DNA of 64,000 nt, from positions 1 to 64,000 of the forward strand of contig NZ_VWMY01000041.1 in the NCBI RefSeq assembly GCF_008905045.1, given 5' to 3'. A model generated the notes under the pieces. That model saw only the letters and a list, made by a program, of their open reading frames with translations. It did not search any database and had not been told where the DNA came from. The DNA comes from Streptomyces albicerus (GTDB lineage: Bacteria > Actinomycetota > Actinomycetes > Streptomycetales > Streptomycetaceae). Every line of letters starts with the position of its first letter. Positions within the stretch are counted from its first letter, which is position 1. Shown here one piece after another: positions 21,329-30,642 of the stretch. Made by a program: the position numbers and the translations under genes.

Positions 21329-22936
21329 GTGGTGACCTTGGACGTACGGCCTCAGCTGCTCGACGCACTCTCCGCCCTGCGCGACCGTGTCGCCGCCGCA
21401 CGCTTCCCGCTGCCCCTGGCGGGGGCTCCACGCGCGCGTGCCAACCGCGACGAACTGCTGGCGCAGCTCGACGATTATTTGGTGCCCCGGTTGAGACAGC
21501 CTGAAGCACCGTTGCTCGTCGTGATCGGGGGATCGACCGGGGCCGGCAAGTCGACACTGGTCAACTCCCTTGTGGGACGGCGGGTCAGCGAGGCCGGGGT
21601 GCTCCGGCCCACGACGCGCACTCCGGTGCTCGTCTGCCACCCGGAGGACCATCACTGGTTCAGCGGGATGCGCGTACTGCCCGACCTCACGCGCGTGTGG
21701 GTGCCCCAACAGGACGCCGGGGACGACCTGCTGCTGCCCGGCGAGGACGGCACGCGCGTCCTGCGCATCGAGACCGCCGACACCCTTCCGCACGGGCTCG
21801 CCCTCCTCGACGCGCCCGACGTCGACTCCTTGGTGGCCGACAACCGGGTGCTCGCCGCTGAGCTGCTCTGCGCCGCCGACATCTGGGTCATGGTCACCAC
21901 GGCCGCGCGGTACGCCGACGCGGTGCCGTGGCATCTGCTGCGTACCGCCAAGGAGCACGACGCCACGCTCGTCACCGTCCTGGACCGGGTGCCCCATCAG
22001 GTCGTCTCGGAGGTCTCGCGGCAGTACGGCGCGCTGCTCGCCAAGGCGGGACTCGGCGACGTACCCCGCTTCACCGTGCCCGAGCTGCCCGAGTCGGCGT
22101 GGGGCGGGGGGCTGCTTCCGGCCACCGCCGTGGCGCCCCTGCGCGCCTGGCTCATCCAGCAGGTGCAGGATCCGGGGGCTCGTCAGCGGGCGATGGCGCG
22201 TACGGCGTACGGGGTGCTCGACTCGCTGAAGTCGCGGATGCCCGAGCTGGCCAGTGCGGCGGCCGCGCAGTACGCCGCCGCGCTGCGGCTCACCGCGGCC
22301 GTCGACGGGGCCTACGACAGCGAGCACGCGCGCGTACGGGGCCGTTTGCAGGCCGGGGCGGTGCTCGCCGGCGACGCGCTCAAACGGTGGCGCAGCTACC
22401 CCCTGGACTGCACCGCAGCCGAGCTGCTCGACGCGCTCGCCGAGAGCCTGGCCGCGCTCCTGCTGTGCGCCGTCACCGCCGCCGACGAGCGCATCGACGA
22501 GGCCTGGCGGCGCGAACCCGCCGCGGACACACCGGGGCTGACGGACCGTGATCCGACGCTGGAGAGCGCCGAGCACCGCATCGGGATGGCCGTACGGCGC
22601 TGGCGACGGGTCATCGAGGAGTACGCCGAGGAGGAGGTGCGCCAGCTCGAGAAGAGCGTCGCGCCGGACCCCGAGGTGGTGGCCGCACTCGTCGCCACCG
22701 CGCTCCTGGGCGGCCGCCGGGCGCGGTCCGCGGGCGAAGGGCTCGCCGAGCGGATCGGCGCCCGCGGTGCTCTGCGGCTGCGCGACAAGGGCGGCCGACT
22801 GCTCACCGACTACCTCGACAGGACGCTGCACGCCGAGAGAGAGCGGCGGCTCGCCCCGCTCGACGCACTCGACGTACGCCCCGAACCCCAGGCCGAACTC
22901 ATCGCCGCGCTGTCCGTACTGCAGAAGGAGAGGTGA
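21329..22936 (+). CDS. dynB: Bacterial dynamin-like GTPase DynB (soluble partner)
   Basis: 535 aa from a GTG at 21329 (protein beginning MVTLDVRPQLL); an ATG at 21290 is possible and neither has a clear ribosome binding site. The P-loop is GGSTGAGKSTLVNSL (about 67-81), followed by the switch region RPTTRTPVLVC and LLDAPDVDSL (DxxG-like), then a long helical stalk. There are no transmembrane segments. In Streptomyces two dynamins, DynA and DynB, stabilise FtsZ rings during sporulation septation. The downstream gene with membrane helices is the partner, coupled by a GTGA overlap. The dynA/dynB naming follows the presence of membrane helices and is from memory. Confidence 0.85.
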   Translation: MVTLDVRPQLLDALSALRDRVAAARFPLPLAGAPRARANRDELLAQLDDYLVPRLRQPEAPLLVVIGGSTGAGKSTLVNSLVGRRVSEAGVLRPTTRTPVLVCHPEDHHWFSGMRVLPDLTRVWVPQQDAGDDLLLPGEDGTRVLRIETADTLPHGLALLDAPDVDSLVADNRVLAAELLCAADIWVMVTTAARYADAVPWHLLRTAKEHDATLVTVLDRVPHQVVSEVSRQYGALLAKAGLGDVPRFTVPELPESAWGGGLLPATAVAPLRAWLIQQVQDPGARQRAMARTAYGVLDSLKSRMPELASAAAAQYAAALRLTAAVDGAYDSEHARVRGRLQAGAVLAGDALKRWRSYPLDCTAAELLDALAESLAALLLCAVTAADERIDEAWRREPAADTPGLTDRDPTLESAEHRIGMAVRRWRRVIEEYAEEEVRQLEKSVAPDPEVVAALVATALLGGRRARSAGEGLAERIGARGALRLRDKGGRLLTDYLDRTLHAERERRLAPLDALDVRPEPQAELIAALSVLQKER

Positions 22937-24990
22937 CCGCGGTGACCGCCGTCACGGACCACACGGATCAAGCCGACCACCCCGGAGACGACGAGGGGCG
23001 CGAGGACGGCGAGCACGCGCGGGTGGAGGACGATTCCGTGTCCGCGCACGAATCCGCCCACAAGGAGGAGAGCGAATTCGCCCACCGCGACTCCGTACAC
23101 AACGAGGAGGACGATTCCGGGCACGCGCGCGTGGAGACCGGTAAGGACCCGCAGGAGCCGGATTCCGCGGAGGCCACGAACGCCACGAACGCCACGAACG
23201 CCACGGAGACATCAAGCGCATCAGAGACGTCAGACGCATCAGAAGCATCAGAAGCATCAGACGCAACGAATTCTTCGGACTCCGAGAGCGCCTGGGACGA
23301 CGGACTGATCGCGCGGCGCGTGTCCGCCACGACCGAGGGACAGGCCCGGCCCGTAAAGGAGGCAGTCGTGGAGAACAGGCCGCCCGTTGTGACCCCTCTC
23401 GCGTACGACGGGCCGCTACGGTCCCGTCTTGACGCGCTGCGTGAACTGGTCGGGCTCTCCCGCACCCGGCTCGACAGCCGGACGCTCGCCGAGGCAGGAC
23501 GTGTCCTGGACGAGGCGGTGGCGCGGCGCAGGCTCTCCGGGCAGCACACCGTCGTCGCCATCGCGGGGGCCACCGGCAGCGGCAAGTCGCAGCTCTTCAA
23601 CGCGCTCGCCGGAGTGGCCATTTCGGAGACCGGAGTACGCAGGCCGACCACCGCCGCGCCCATCGCGTGCAGCTGGAGCGACGGCGCGGCGACCCTCATC
23701 GACCGGCTCGGCATCCCCGGGCGGCTGCGGCGGCGACCGCTGCAGAGCCCGGAGGCCGAGGCGCAGCTGCGCGGGCTCGTCCTGGTCGACCTGCCCGACC
23801 ACGACTCCGCGGCCGTCCAGCACCGCGAACAGGTGGACCGCATCCTCGCGCTCGTCGACGCCGTCATCTGGGTCGTCGACCCGGAGAAGTACGCCGACGC
23901 CGTGCTGCACGAGCGCTATCTGCGCCCCATGGCGGGGCACGCGGAGGTCACCTTCGTAGTCCTCAACCAGGTCGACCGACTGCCCGGAGAGGCCGCCCAC
24001 CAGGTCCTCGACGACCTGCGGCGGCTGCTCGACGAGGACGGCATCGCGCTCGGCGAGTACGGCGAGCCGGGCGCGACCGTGCTCGCGCTGTCCGCGCTCA
24101 CCGGGGACGGCATCGCCGAACTGCGCGAGGTGCTCGGCCACTTCGTGGCCGAGCGGGGAGCCGCGGCGCGCCGGATCTCCGCCGACGTGGACGCGGCCGC
24201 GGTGCGACTGTGGCCCGTCTACGCGAACCGGCGGCAGGCAGGGCTCAGCGAGGAAGCGCGCGACGAGTTCGCCGACCGGCTTGCCGACGCCGTGGGCGCC
24301 ACGGCGGCGGGCGAGGCGGCCGAGCGCGCATGGCGGCGCAACGCCAACCGCGCCTGCGGCACACCCTGGCTGCGGCTGTGGCGCTGGTGCCAGGACCGGC
24401 GCGAACCGCCGACCGGGCGCCTCGCCGTACGGGCGCACGCCGACGAGGAGGCCACGGCACGGCAGCGCGTCGAACAGGCGGTGCGTACGGTCGCCGAGCA
24501 GGCGGCCGGGGGACTGCCTGCACCCTGGGCGCAGGCGGTCCGAGAGGCGGCCGTACGGGGGGCACAGGGGCTGTCCGAGGCGCTGGACCAGCTGGCGGTA
24601 CGGGCGGGGACGCCGGTCGGACGGCCACCGCGGCCCGGCTGGTGGCCGGTCGCCGTACTGGCGCAGGCCTCCATGACGATCCTCCAAGTCATCGGCGGAC
24701 TCTGGCTGTTGGGGCAGGTCATCGGATTCATGTCGCCGAATCTCGGGGTCCCGGCGCTGCTGATGGTGATCGGCATCGTGGGCGGCCCGGGCGTCGAGTG
24801 GGCCTGCAAGCTGGCGGTGCGCGGGCCGGCGCGGCGGTACGGGCTTGAGGCGGAACGGCGATTGCGGGAGGCGGCCTCCGGGTGCGGGCGGGCGCGGGTA
24901 CTCGATCCGGTGGCGGCGGAGTTGCTGCGGTATCGGGAGGTGCGGGAGCAGTATCTGCGGGTCACGGGGATCGGGGCCTCGGCGGGGTGA
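22933..24990 (+). CDS. dynA: Bacterial dynamin-like GTPase DynA (membrane-anchored)
   Basis: 685 aa. The first 120 residues are acidic and low-complexity, with tandem ATN and SEASDA-type units. The GTPase domain has P-loop AGATGSGKSQLFNAL (about 211-225), LVDLPDHDS and VLNQVDRLPG. Two transmembrane helices near the C-terminus (about 590-635: VLAQASMTILQVIGGLWLLG and VPALLMVIGIVGGPGVEW) anchor it. It acts with DynB at sporulation septa, linking division proteins to the membrane. It is followed by an SSB gene, as in other Streptomyces dynamin operons. The start is GTG 22933, overlapping the dynB stop. Confidence 0.85.
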   Translation: MTAVTAVTDHTDQADHPGDDEGREDGEHARVEDDSVSAHESAHKEESEFAHRDSVHNEEDDSGHARVETGKDPQEPDSAEATNATNATNATETSSASETSDASEASEASDATNSSDSESAWDDGLIARRVSATTEGQARPVKEAVVENRPPVVTPLAYDGPLRSRLDALRELVGLSRTRLDSRTLAEAGRVLDEAVARRRLSGQHTVVAIAGATGSGKSQLFNALAGVAISETGVRRPTTAAPIACSWSDGAATLIDRLGIPGRLRRRPLQSPEAEAQLRGLVLVDLPDHDSAAVQHREQVDRILALVDAVIWVVDPEKYADAVLHERYLRPMAGHAEVTFVVLNQVDRLPGEAAHQVLDDLRRLLDEDGIALGEYGEPGATVLALSALTGDGIAELREVLGHFVAERGAAARRISADVDAAAVRLWPVYANRRQAGLSEEARDEFADRLADAVGATAAGEAAERAWRRNANRACGTPWLRLWRWCQDRREPPTGRLAVRAHADEEATARQRVEQAVRTVAEQAAGGLPAPWAQAVREAAVRGAQGLSEALDQLAVRAGTPVGRPPRPGWWPVAVLAQASMTILQVIGGLWLLGQVIGFMSPNLGVPALLMVIGIVGGPGVEWACKLAVRGPARRYGLEAERRLREAASGCGRARVLDPVAAELLRYREVREQYLRVTGIGASAG

Positions 24991-25265
24991 GAAAACTTGG
25001 CTCGGCGGGCGGGCGCGCGAGGGCTCTGGGGTTCGGCCTGCCGGGATGGGCTCTGGGGCTCTGGGGGCGGGGGCGGGCTCTGGAACGGCTCGTTCGGGTG
25101 ACGGAGTTGTCCACAACCGGGCGGTAGCCCACAGCGCTCAGCGGGCTCGGGCCGACGGAGGCAGTCTGAGGTCGCGGCGATCACTGCGCGAGCACATCGC
25201 GGTCGCCGCGACAGACGCAGCCGTACGGGACGGGCCCGTACGCGTGGGCAAGGGAGGGGTTCGCG

Positions 25266-25754
25266 ATGAACGAGACGATGGTGTGTGTGGTGGGGAACGT
25301 GGCCACGCAGCCGGTGTTCCGCGAGACGGCGGCAGGCTCGTCGGCGAGGTTCCGGCTGGCGGTGACGCAGCGGTACTGGGACCGCGAGAAGAACGCGTGG
25401 AAGGACGGGCACACCAACTTCTTCACGGTGTGGGCCAATCGGGCGCTCGCGACGAATGTGCAGGGGTCCGTCTCGGTGGGCGATCCGCTTGTGGTGCGGG
25501 GGAGGCTGAAGGTCCGCTCCGAGCAGCGCGACGGGCAGTCGTGGGCGGGCGCGGACATCGAGGCGTCGGCGATCGGCCACGATCTGGCGCGGGGGACCGC
25601 GGCGTTCCGGCGGGCCTCCAGGGGCGGGACGGCATCGGACACGCCGGACACGCCGGACACGCCGGCTCGGCCGGAGCCCAGCTGGGAGACGGAGCCTGCG
25701 GTTCAGCCGGACGAGGCCGCTCAACAGCAGCAGGAACCCGCCCTGGTGACGTGA
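25266..25754 (+). CDS. SSB-like OB-fold protein (second SSB of the dynamin operon)
   Basis: 162 aa. An OB fold with SSB pattern (CVVGNVATQPVFRETAAGSS, FFTVWANRALATNVQGSV, DPLVVRGRLKVR) is followed by a Pro/Thr tail with the repeat DTPDTPDTP. The acidic DxPF tip of true SSB is absent (ends ALVT), so it probably does not recruit the replication machinery. AAGGGAGGGG precedes the ATG at 25266. Its link with dynAB suggests a role at sporulation, such as chromosome handling at septa, but this is inference. Confidence 0.82.
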   Translation: MNETMVCVVGNVATQPVFRETAAGSSARFRLAVTQRYWDREKNAWKDGHTNFFTVWANRALATNVQGSVSVGDPLVVRGRLKVRSEQRDGQSWAGADIEASAIGHDLARGTAAFRRASRGGTASDTPDTPDTPARPEPSWETEPAVQPDEAAQQQQEPALVT

Positions 25755-25795
25755 GATCAGGTGCCGGATCAGATCCAACGGTCCGACCGAAGTGC

Positions 25796-25847
25796 GGCTT
25801 ATCGACGAATGCGTTCCGAACGGTCCTGGTGGATTTGTCGATAAGCC
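25796..25847. terminator. Inverted repeat GGCTTATCGAC / GTCGATAAGCC
   Basis: Perfect 11-base arms at 25796-25806 and 25837-25847 separated by 30 bases, in the gap between the SSB gene and the surface protein gene. It may be a terminator of the dynamin operon or an operator for the surface protein. Confidence 0.4.
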
Positions 25848-26025
25848 CAGCTCACGCCCTGTGCCGGCGATAACGATTCCGAGTCGGATCGCTTATCCGA
25901 TGGCATGACTGGGGAGAGCGGTGCGCCCCGTCCTTAGGATGCCGGGCATAGCTCTCGAGGCTTCTGATTCTGCTGGTGGGACCGTAACCCCCCACGTCAA
26001 CGGGTCCTGCTCGAAGGGGAATTCT

Positions 26026-27432
26026 GTGCTTTCTTCGTTCTCTGCGTCGTCCGCGCACGGACGAGGTGTCGCTCGCCTCGTCGCGGCGGCCCTGGTGTCC
26101 GGACTCGTCGCCGTGAGCGCCCTGACCACCGCGGGTACGGCCGCCGCCGACGAACTCCCCCAGAGCCAGGGCGGCGCGACCGCCACCATAGGCGGCCTGA
26201 AGATGTCCGGGCCGGCCGTCATTCACGAGAACGGCGAGGACAAGCAGGTGTCCGCCGGGCTGTTCGAGATGTCCGTCGACAACGGCGGCACCCTGCAGAC
26301 CTACTGCGTCGACATCCACAACCCGACGCAGAAGGACGCCAAGTACCAGGAGACGCCCTGGAGCGGCACGTCGCTGAACGGCAACCCCGACGCGGGCCGG
26401 ATCCGCTGGATCCTGCAGAACTCCTACCCGCAGGTGAACGACCTCGCCGCGCTGGCCGCCAAGGCCGGCGTGACCGGCCTCACCGAGCAGGACGCGGCGG
26501 CCGGCACGCAGGTGGCGATCTGGCGGTACTCGGACGGCGCCGACGTGGATGCCGTGGACCCGCAGGCGGAGAAGCTCGCCGACTATCTGCAGCGCAGCGC
26601 GCGGAACCTCGCGGAGCCCGAGGCCTCGCTGACCCTTGACCCGCCCGCGGTCTCCGGTCGCGCCGGTGAACTGCTCGGCCCGGTCACCGTGCACACCAAC
26701 GCGGACGGTGTGACGGTGACACCGCCCGCCGACGCGACGAGCGGAGTGAAGGTCGTCGACAAGGACGGCAAGGCGATCACGTCCGCGGCCGACGGCGGCC
26801 GGCTCTTCTTCGACATCCCCGAAGACGCCGCGGACGGTTCGGCCGCGCTGACGGTGCAGGCCTCGACCACCGTGCCGGTCGGCCGGGCCTTCGCCTCCGA
26901 GACCAGGAGCCAGACCCAGATCCTCGCCGGCTCCAGCGAGTCGACGGTCTCCGCGACGGCGACCGCGAACTGGGCCAAGAGCGGTGCGATACCCGCGCTG
27001 TCGGCCGAGAAGAACTGCGCCAAGGGCGGCGTGGACATCACGGCGGCCAACGAGGGCGACGAGGCGTTCACCTTCGAGCTGATGGGCTTCGAGCACACCG
27101 TCGAGGCGGGCGCGTCACAGACCGTGACGATCCCGCTGCAGGAAGACCAGGCGTACGACTTCACGATCAAGGGGCCGAACGGCTACGAGAAGCGGATCAA
27201 GGGCGTACTCGACTGCCAGACCCGGACCAGCGCCGGCGGCGAGACGACCCAGACCCTGAACGAGCCCAGCCCCGCCACAGCCGGCGGCACCTCCACCACG
27301 ACCACCGACCTCGCCGAGACCGGCGCCTCCAGCGCCACCCCGGTGATAACCGAAATCGCGATCGCCCTGGTCGTACTCGGCGGCGCGGCGGTCCTCTTCG
27401 TCCGCAAGAAGAAGACACCAGGGCAGGACTGA
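26026..27432 (+). CDS. Thioester-forming (TQXA) surface protein with LAETG sortase signal
   Basis: 468 aa from GTG 26026, five bases after AAGGGGA. A Sec signal peptide ends at about residue 40 (AGTAAADE). The thioester domain has the Cys in QTYCVDIHNP and the Gln of the TQXA motif in AAGTQVAIWRY; this Cys-Gln bond can attach covalently to target surfaces. Beta-sandwich repeats follow, then a Thr-rich stalk, LAETG, a transmembrane helix (IAIALVVLGGAAVLFV) and RKKK. LAxTG signals are cut by class E sortases in Streptomyces, which also anchor long chaplins. It should be displayed on hyphae. Confidence 0.88.
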   Translation: MLSSFSASSAHGRGVARLVAAALVSGLVAVSALTTAGTAAADELPQSQGGATATIGGLKMSGPAVIHENGEDKQVSAGLFEMSVDNGGTLQTYCVDIHNPTQKDAKYQETPWSGTSLNGNPDAGRIRWILQNSYPQVNDLAALAAKAGVTGLTEQDAAAGTQVAIWRYSDGADVDAVDPQAEKLADYLQRSARNLAEPEASLTLDPPAVSGRAGELLGPVTVHTNADGVTVTPPADATSGVKVVDKDGKAITSAADGGRLFFDIPEDAADGSAALTVQASTTVPVGRAFASETRSQTQILAGSSESTVSATATANWAKSGAIPALSAEKNCAKGGVDITAANEGDEAFTFELMGFEHTVEAGASQTVTIPLQEDQAYDFTIKGPNGYEKRIKGVLDCQTRTSAGGETTQTLNEPSPATAGGTSTTTTDLAETGASSATPVITEIAIALVVLGGAAVLFVRKKKTPGQD

Positions 27433-27767
27433 AGACGCGAAAGAAACAGCACCTTGAAAACTGGACAGCGAGTAACCACCCGCTGACTCCCTGCTTGCCC
27501 GTCCCTTGAGTGGGCGACCCTGGCACCGCCGAGGACAGCTCGCGCCCCAGAACCCGCAACGTTCACGAACGTCCTGCGTCATGTCCTGCGGCGCCCGTGC
27601 TGATCGCGTGCCTATGTCGACGACCAGTGACGGGTCGACTACAAGGGTGCTCCGGGAACGTCCAGGTCACGGGCCCTCGACCAAACGGGTTTCCTTCGAG
27701 GGGTGGCCGTCGGGCAAGATGGGGTGTATCTGCCCACTGCCGATTTCAAGCGTCCGGACGGTTTCTC
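27433..27767 (+). promoter_or_regulatory. Upstream region of ettA
   Basis: No convincing gene in these 335 bases. Two GTCGAC palindromes sit about 20 bases apart near 27617-27645. Nothing else is recognised. Confidence 0.35.
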
Positions 27768-29432
27768 TTGGCTGAGTTCATTTACACCATGCGCAAGACG
27801 CGCAAGGCGCACGGCGACAAGGTGATTCTCGACGACGTCACCCTGAACTTCCTGCCGGGGGCGAAGATCGGCGTTGTCGGTCCGAACGGTGCCGGTAAGT
27901 CGACCGTGCTGAAGATCATGGCTGGTCTCGAGCAGCCGTCGAACGGTGAGGCGTACCTGTCGCCCGGCTACAGCGTCGGCATGCTGCTGCAGGAGCCGCC
28001 GCTGGACGAGTCGAAGACGGTCCTGCAGAACGTGCAGGACGGCGCTGCCGAGATCATGGGCAAGCTCCACCGCTTCAACGAGGTCGCCGAGCTCATGGCG
28101 ACCGACTACTCGGACGCGCTGATGGAGGAGATGGGCAAGCTCCAGGACGACCTGGACCACGCCAACGCGTGGGACCTCGACGCCCAGCTGGAGCAGGCCA
28201 TGGACGCACTGGGCTGCCCGCCCGGCGACTGGCCGGTCACCAACCTCTCCGGTGGCGAGAAGCGCCGCGTCGCGCTCTGCAAGCTGCTGATCGAGGCCCC
28301 CGACCTGCTGCTTCTCGACGAGCCCACCAACCACCTGGACGCCGAGTCCGTGCAGTGGCTGGAGCAGCACCTCGCGAAGTACGACGGCACCGTCGTCGCC
28401 GTCACCCACGATCGGTACTTCCTCGACAACGTCGCGGGCTGGATCCTGGAGCTCGACCGTGGCCGGGCCATCGGCTACGAGGGGAACTACTCCGTCTACC
28501 TGGAGAAGAAGCAGTCCCGCCTCAAGGTCGAGGGCCAGAAGGACGCCAAGCGCGCCAAGCGGCTCAAGGAAGAGCTCGAGTGGGTGCGGTCCAACGCCAA
28601 GGGCCGGCAGGCCAAGTCCAAGGCGCGACTGTCCCGTTACGAGGAGATGGCCGCCGAGGCGGACAAGATGCGGAAGCTGGACTTCGAGGAGATCCAGATC
28701 CCGCCGGGCCCGCGTCTGGGCTCCATCGTGGTCGAGGTCAACAACCTCTCCAAGGCCTTCGGTGACAAGGTCCTCATCGACGATCTTTCGTTCACGCTGC
28801 CGCGGAACGGCATCGTCGGTGTCATCGGGCCCAACGGCGCCGGCAAGACCACGCTCTTCAAGATGATCCAGGGTTTTGAGACGCCGGACTCCGGCGAGAT
28901 CAAGGTCGGCGAGACCGTCAAGATCGCCTACGTCGACCAGGGCCGCGAGAACATCGACCCGAAGAAGTCGCTGTGGGCCGTCGTCTCGGACGAGCTGGAC
29001 TACATCAACGTCGGCCAGGTCGAGATGCCGTCCCGCGCCTACGTGTCCGCCTTCGGATTCAAGGGCCCGGACCAGCAGAAGCCGGCCGGAGTCCTCTCCG
29101 GCGGTGAGCGCAACCGCCTCAACCTCGCGCTCACCCTCAAGCAGGGCGGCAACCTGCTGCTCCTCGACGAGCCGACCAACGACCTCGACGTCGAGACCCT
29201 GTCCTCGCTCGAGAACGCGCTGCTCGAGTTCCCGGGTGCCGCGGTGGTCGTCTCCCACGACCGGTGGTTCCTGGACCGGGTGGCGACGCACATCCTCGCG
29301 TACGAGGGCGACTCCAGGTGGTTCTGGTTCGAGGGCAACTTCGAGTCGTACGAGAAGAACAAGGTCGAGCGGCTCGGACCGGACGCCGCGCGTCCGCACC
29401 GCGCCACCTACAAGAAGCTGACCCGGGGCTGA
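27768..29432 (+). CDS. ettA: Energy-dependent translational throttle protein EttA (ABC-F)
   Basis: 554 aa from a TTG at 27768 (MAEFIYTMRKTRKAHGDK), matching the usual EttA length; upstream in-frame codons are not EttA-like. Two ATP-binding cassettes: Walker A GPNGAGKSTVLKIMAG and GPNGAGKTTLFKMI, signatures NLSGGEKRRVALC and LSGGERNRLNLAL, Walker B LLLLDEPTNHLD and LLLLDEPTNDLD. Between them lies the P-site tRNA-interacting linker with a charged helix (KRLKEELEWVRSNAKGRQ). There is no membrane domain. EttA binds the ribosomal E site and gates the first elongation cycles according to ATP/ADP ratio. The thioesterase gene follows after two bases. Confidence 0.95.
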   Translation: MAEFIYTMRKTRKAHGDKVILDDVTLNFLPGAKIGVVGPNGAGKSTVLKIMAGLEQPSNGEAYLSPGYSVGMLLQEPPLDESKTVLQNVQDGAAEIMGKLHRFNEVAELMATDYSDALMEEMGKLQDDLDHANAWDLDAQLEQAMDALGCPPGDWPVTNLSGGEKRRVALCKLLIEAPDLLLLDEPTNHLDAESVQWLEQHLAKYDGTVVAVTHDRYFLDNVAGWILELDRGRAIGYEGNYSVYLEKKQSRLKVEGQKDAKRAKRLKEELEWVRSNAKGRQAKSKARLSRYEEMAAEADKMRKLDFEEIQIPPGPRLGSIVVEVNNLSKAFGDKVLIDDLSFTLPRNGIVGVIGPNGAGKTTLFKMIQGFETPDSGEIKVGETVKIAYVDQGRENIDPKKSLWAVVSDELDYINVGQVEMPSRAYVSAFGFKGPDQQKPAGVLSGGERNRLNLALTLKQGGNLLLLDEPTNDLDVETLSSLENALLEFPGAAVVVSHDRWFLDRVATHILAYEGDSRWFWFEGNFESYEKNKVERLGPDAARPHRATYKKLTRG

Positions 29433-29434
29433 TC

Positions 29435-29854
29435 TTGCGGCATATCTACCGCTGCCCGCTGCGCTGGGCGGACATGGACGCGTACGGCCACATCAACAAC
29501 GTGGTCTTCCTCCGTTATCTGGAGGAGGCGCGTATCGACTTCCTGTTCCGCCCGGACAAGGATTTCCGGCAGGGGTCCGTGGTGGCGCGCCACGAGATCG
29601 ACTACAAGCAGCAGTTGGTCCACCGGCACACGCCGGTGGACATCGAGCTGTGGGTCACGCAGATCAGGGCGGCGTCGTTCACCGTCGCGTACGAGGTCAA
29701 GGATCCGGAGCAGGTGTATGTCCGGGCCCAGACGGTCATAGTGCCGTTCGACTTCGAGGCGCAGCGGCCACGCCGCCTCACCGCCGAGGAGCGGGAGTTC
29801 CTCGAGGAGTACACGGACGACGAGGACGACCCCGCGGGGGCCGTCGCGGCATGA
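29435..29854 (+). CDS. Acyl-CoA thioesterase, hot-dog fold (4-HBT family)
   Basis: 139 aa from a TTG at 29435. The family motif RWADMDAYGHINNVVFLRYLEEAR places the catalytic-type Asp and the HINN turn at about residues 9-30 (key residues D12, D14, H18, N20, N21). The rest is the single hot-dog sheet with EIDYKQQLVHRHTPVDIELW. Such enzymes hydrolyse acyl-CoA thioesters in the cytoplasm; the substrate is unknown. Tight spacing to ettA and an ATGA overlap with the next gene indicate one operon. Confidence 0.88.
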   Translation: MRHIYRCPLRWADMDAYGHINNVVFLRYLEEARIDFLFRPDKDFRQGSVVARHEIDYKQQLVHRHTPVDIELWVTQIRAASFTVAYEVKDPEQVYVRAQTVIVPFDFEAQRPRRLTAEEREFLEEYTDDEDDPAGAVAA

Positions 29855-30540
29855 CGGCTCTGCACCTGGCCGACGAGGGGGAGGCGGCGGACCTCGCCGC
29901 CTTCCTGGCCCGGCTGATCCACTACGACCGCGCGGCCGCGGTGCGGCTGCAGGCGTCGGGGAAGACGCTGGCGGTGTTCGGCCGGCCACCGTCGTTCGAG
30001 GTGCTCGCGATCCGTACGGCTCGGCTCGCCAAGCCGTACGAGAACGGTCTCGACGCCTCGCTCGACGTGACCGTCTCGGCCGGTGAACTCCTGGAATCCC
30101 TCGACGAGTCGGCGGCCACCGCGACCGTGCCCGCCGTCGTCACCGGCCCGCCGTGGGCCGGAGTGCTGCCGCCCCGCGGCGGCTGGCGGCCCGAGCCGGG
30201 GCTGCCCGCGCTCGACGCGGTACGGGCGATGGTCGCCGCGGCGGTCGCTGAATTCCGGTCGCGTATCGACGAGCTGGCGGCCGAGGGGCGTACGCGTGCC
30301 CAACTCGACCGCATCGGGCGGGAGATCTGGTCCCGGCCGATCGGCGACACTGAACTACCGGTGCGGGCCGCGCACGCGGCGCAGTCGCTGGGATTCCTGA
30401 GGCCCGCACGCACGGCCGTGCCCGACGAGGCCGTACTGCGGCTGCTCTCGTCGGGCGCGTGGCTCAGGCTGCGTACGCCGTACGGGTCGATCGCCGTACG
30501 CAGGGCGGGACTTGGGGCGTTGGACGTCAGCGTTCGCTGA
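29851..30540 (+). CDS. Conserved Streptomyces protein of unknown function, 229 aa
   Basis: ATG 29851 overlaps the thioesterase stop (ATGA). The N-terminal part is helical with an aromatic motif (LIHYDRAAAVRLQASGKTLAVF), then a beta-rich portion (FEVLAIRTARLAKP, LDVTVSAGELLESL), and helices toward the end. No catalytic motif is seen. Synteny with ettA and a thioesterase suggests a conserved core-genome neighbourhood. The gene ends against a degenerate tandem repeat. Confidence 0.8.
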   Translation: MTALHLADEGEAADLAAFLARLIHYDRAAAVRLQASGKTLAVFGRPPSFEVLAIRTARLAKPYENGLDASLDVTVSAGELLESLDESAATATVPAVVTGPPWAGVLPPRGGWRPEPGLPALDAVRAMVAAAVAEFRSRIDELAAEGRTRAQLDRIGREIWSRPIGDTELPVRAAHAAQSLGFLRPARTAVPDEAVLRLLSSGAWLRLRTPYGSIAVRRAGLGALDVSVR

Positions 30541-30642
30541 GCGGCCGCATTTCAGACCAGCGGCCGCATTTCAGACCAGTGGCCGGTGCAAGACCAGTGG
30601 CCAGAGCAGGACGAGTGGTCGGAGCTAGACGAGTGGCCAAAG
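30541..30642. repeat. Degenerate 18-19 bp tandem repeat at the gntP 3' end
   Basis: On the minus strand about five units of the type GGCCACTGGTCTTGCACC run in tandem: three of 18 bases and two of 19 (GGCCGCTGGTCTGAAATGC). The first unit contains the stop codon of the GntP gene, so coding sequence and intergenic DNA share one repeat. Confidence 0.7.

Noticed and set aside
23185..23275. DynA repeat as a frameshift or phase-variation switch
   Set aside because: The repeat units keep the reading frame (9-base steps and compatible totals) and the gene is intact.
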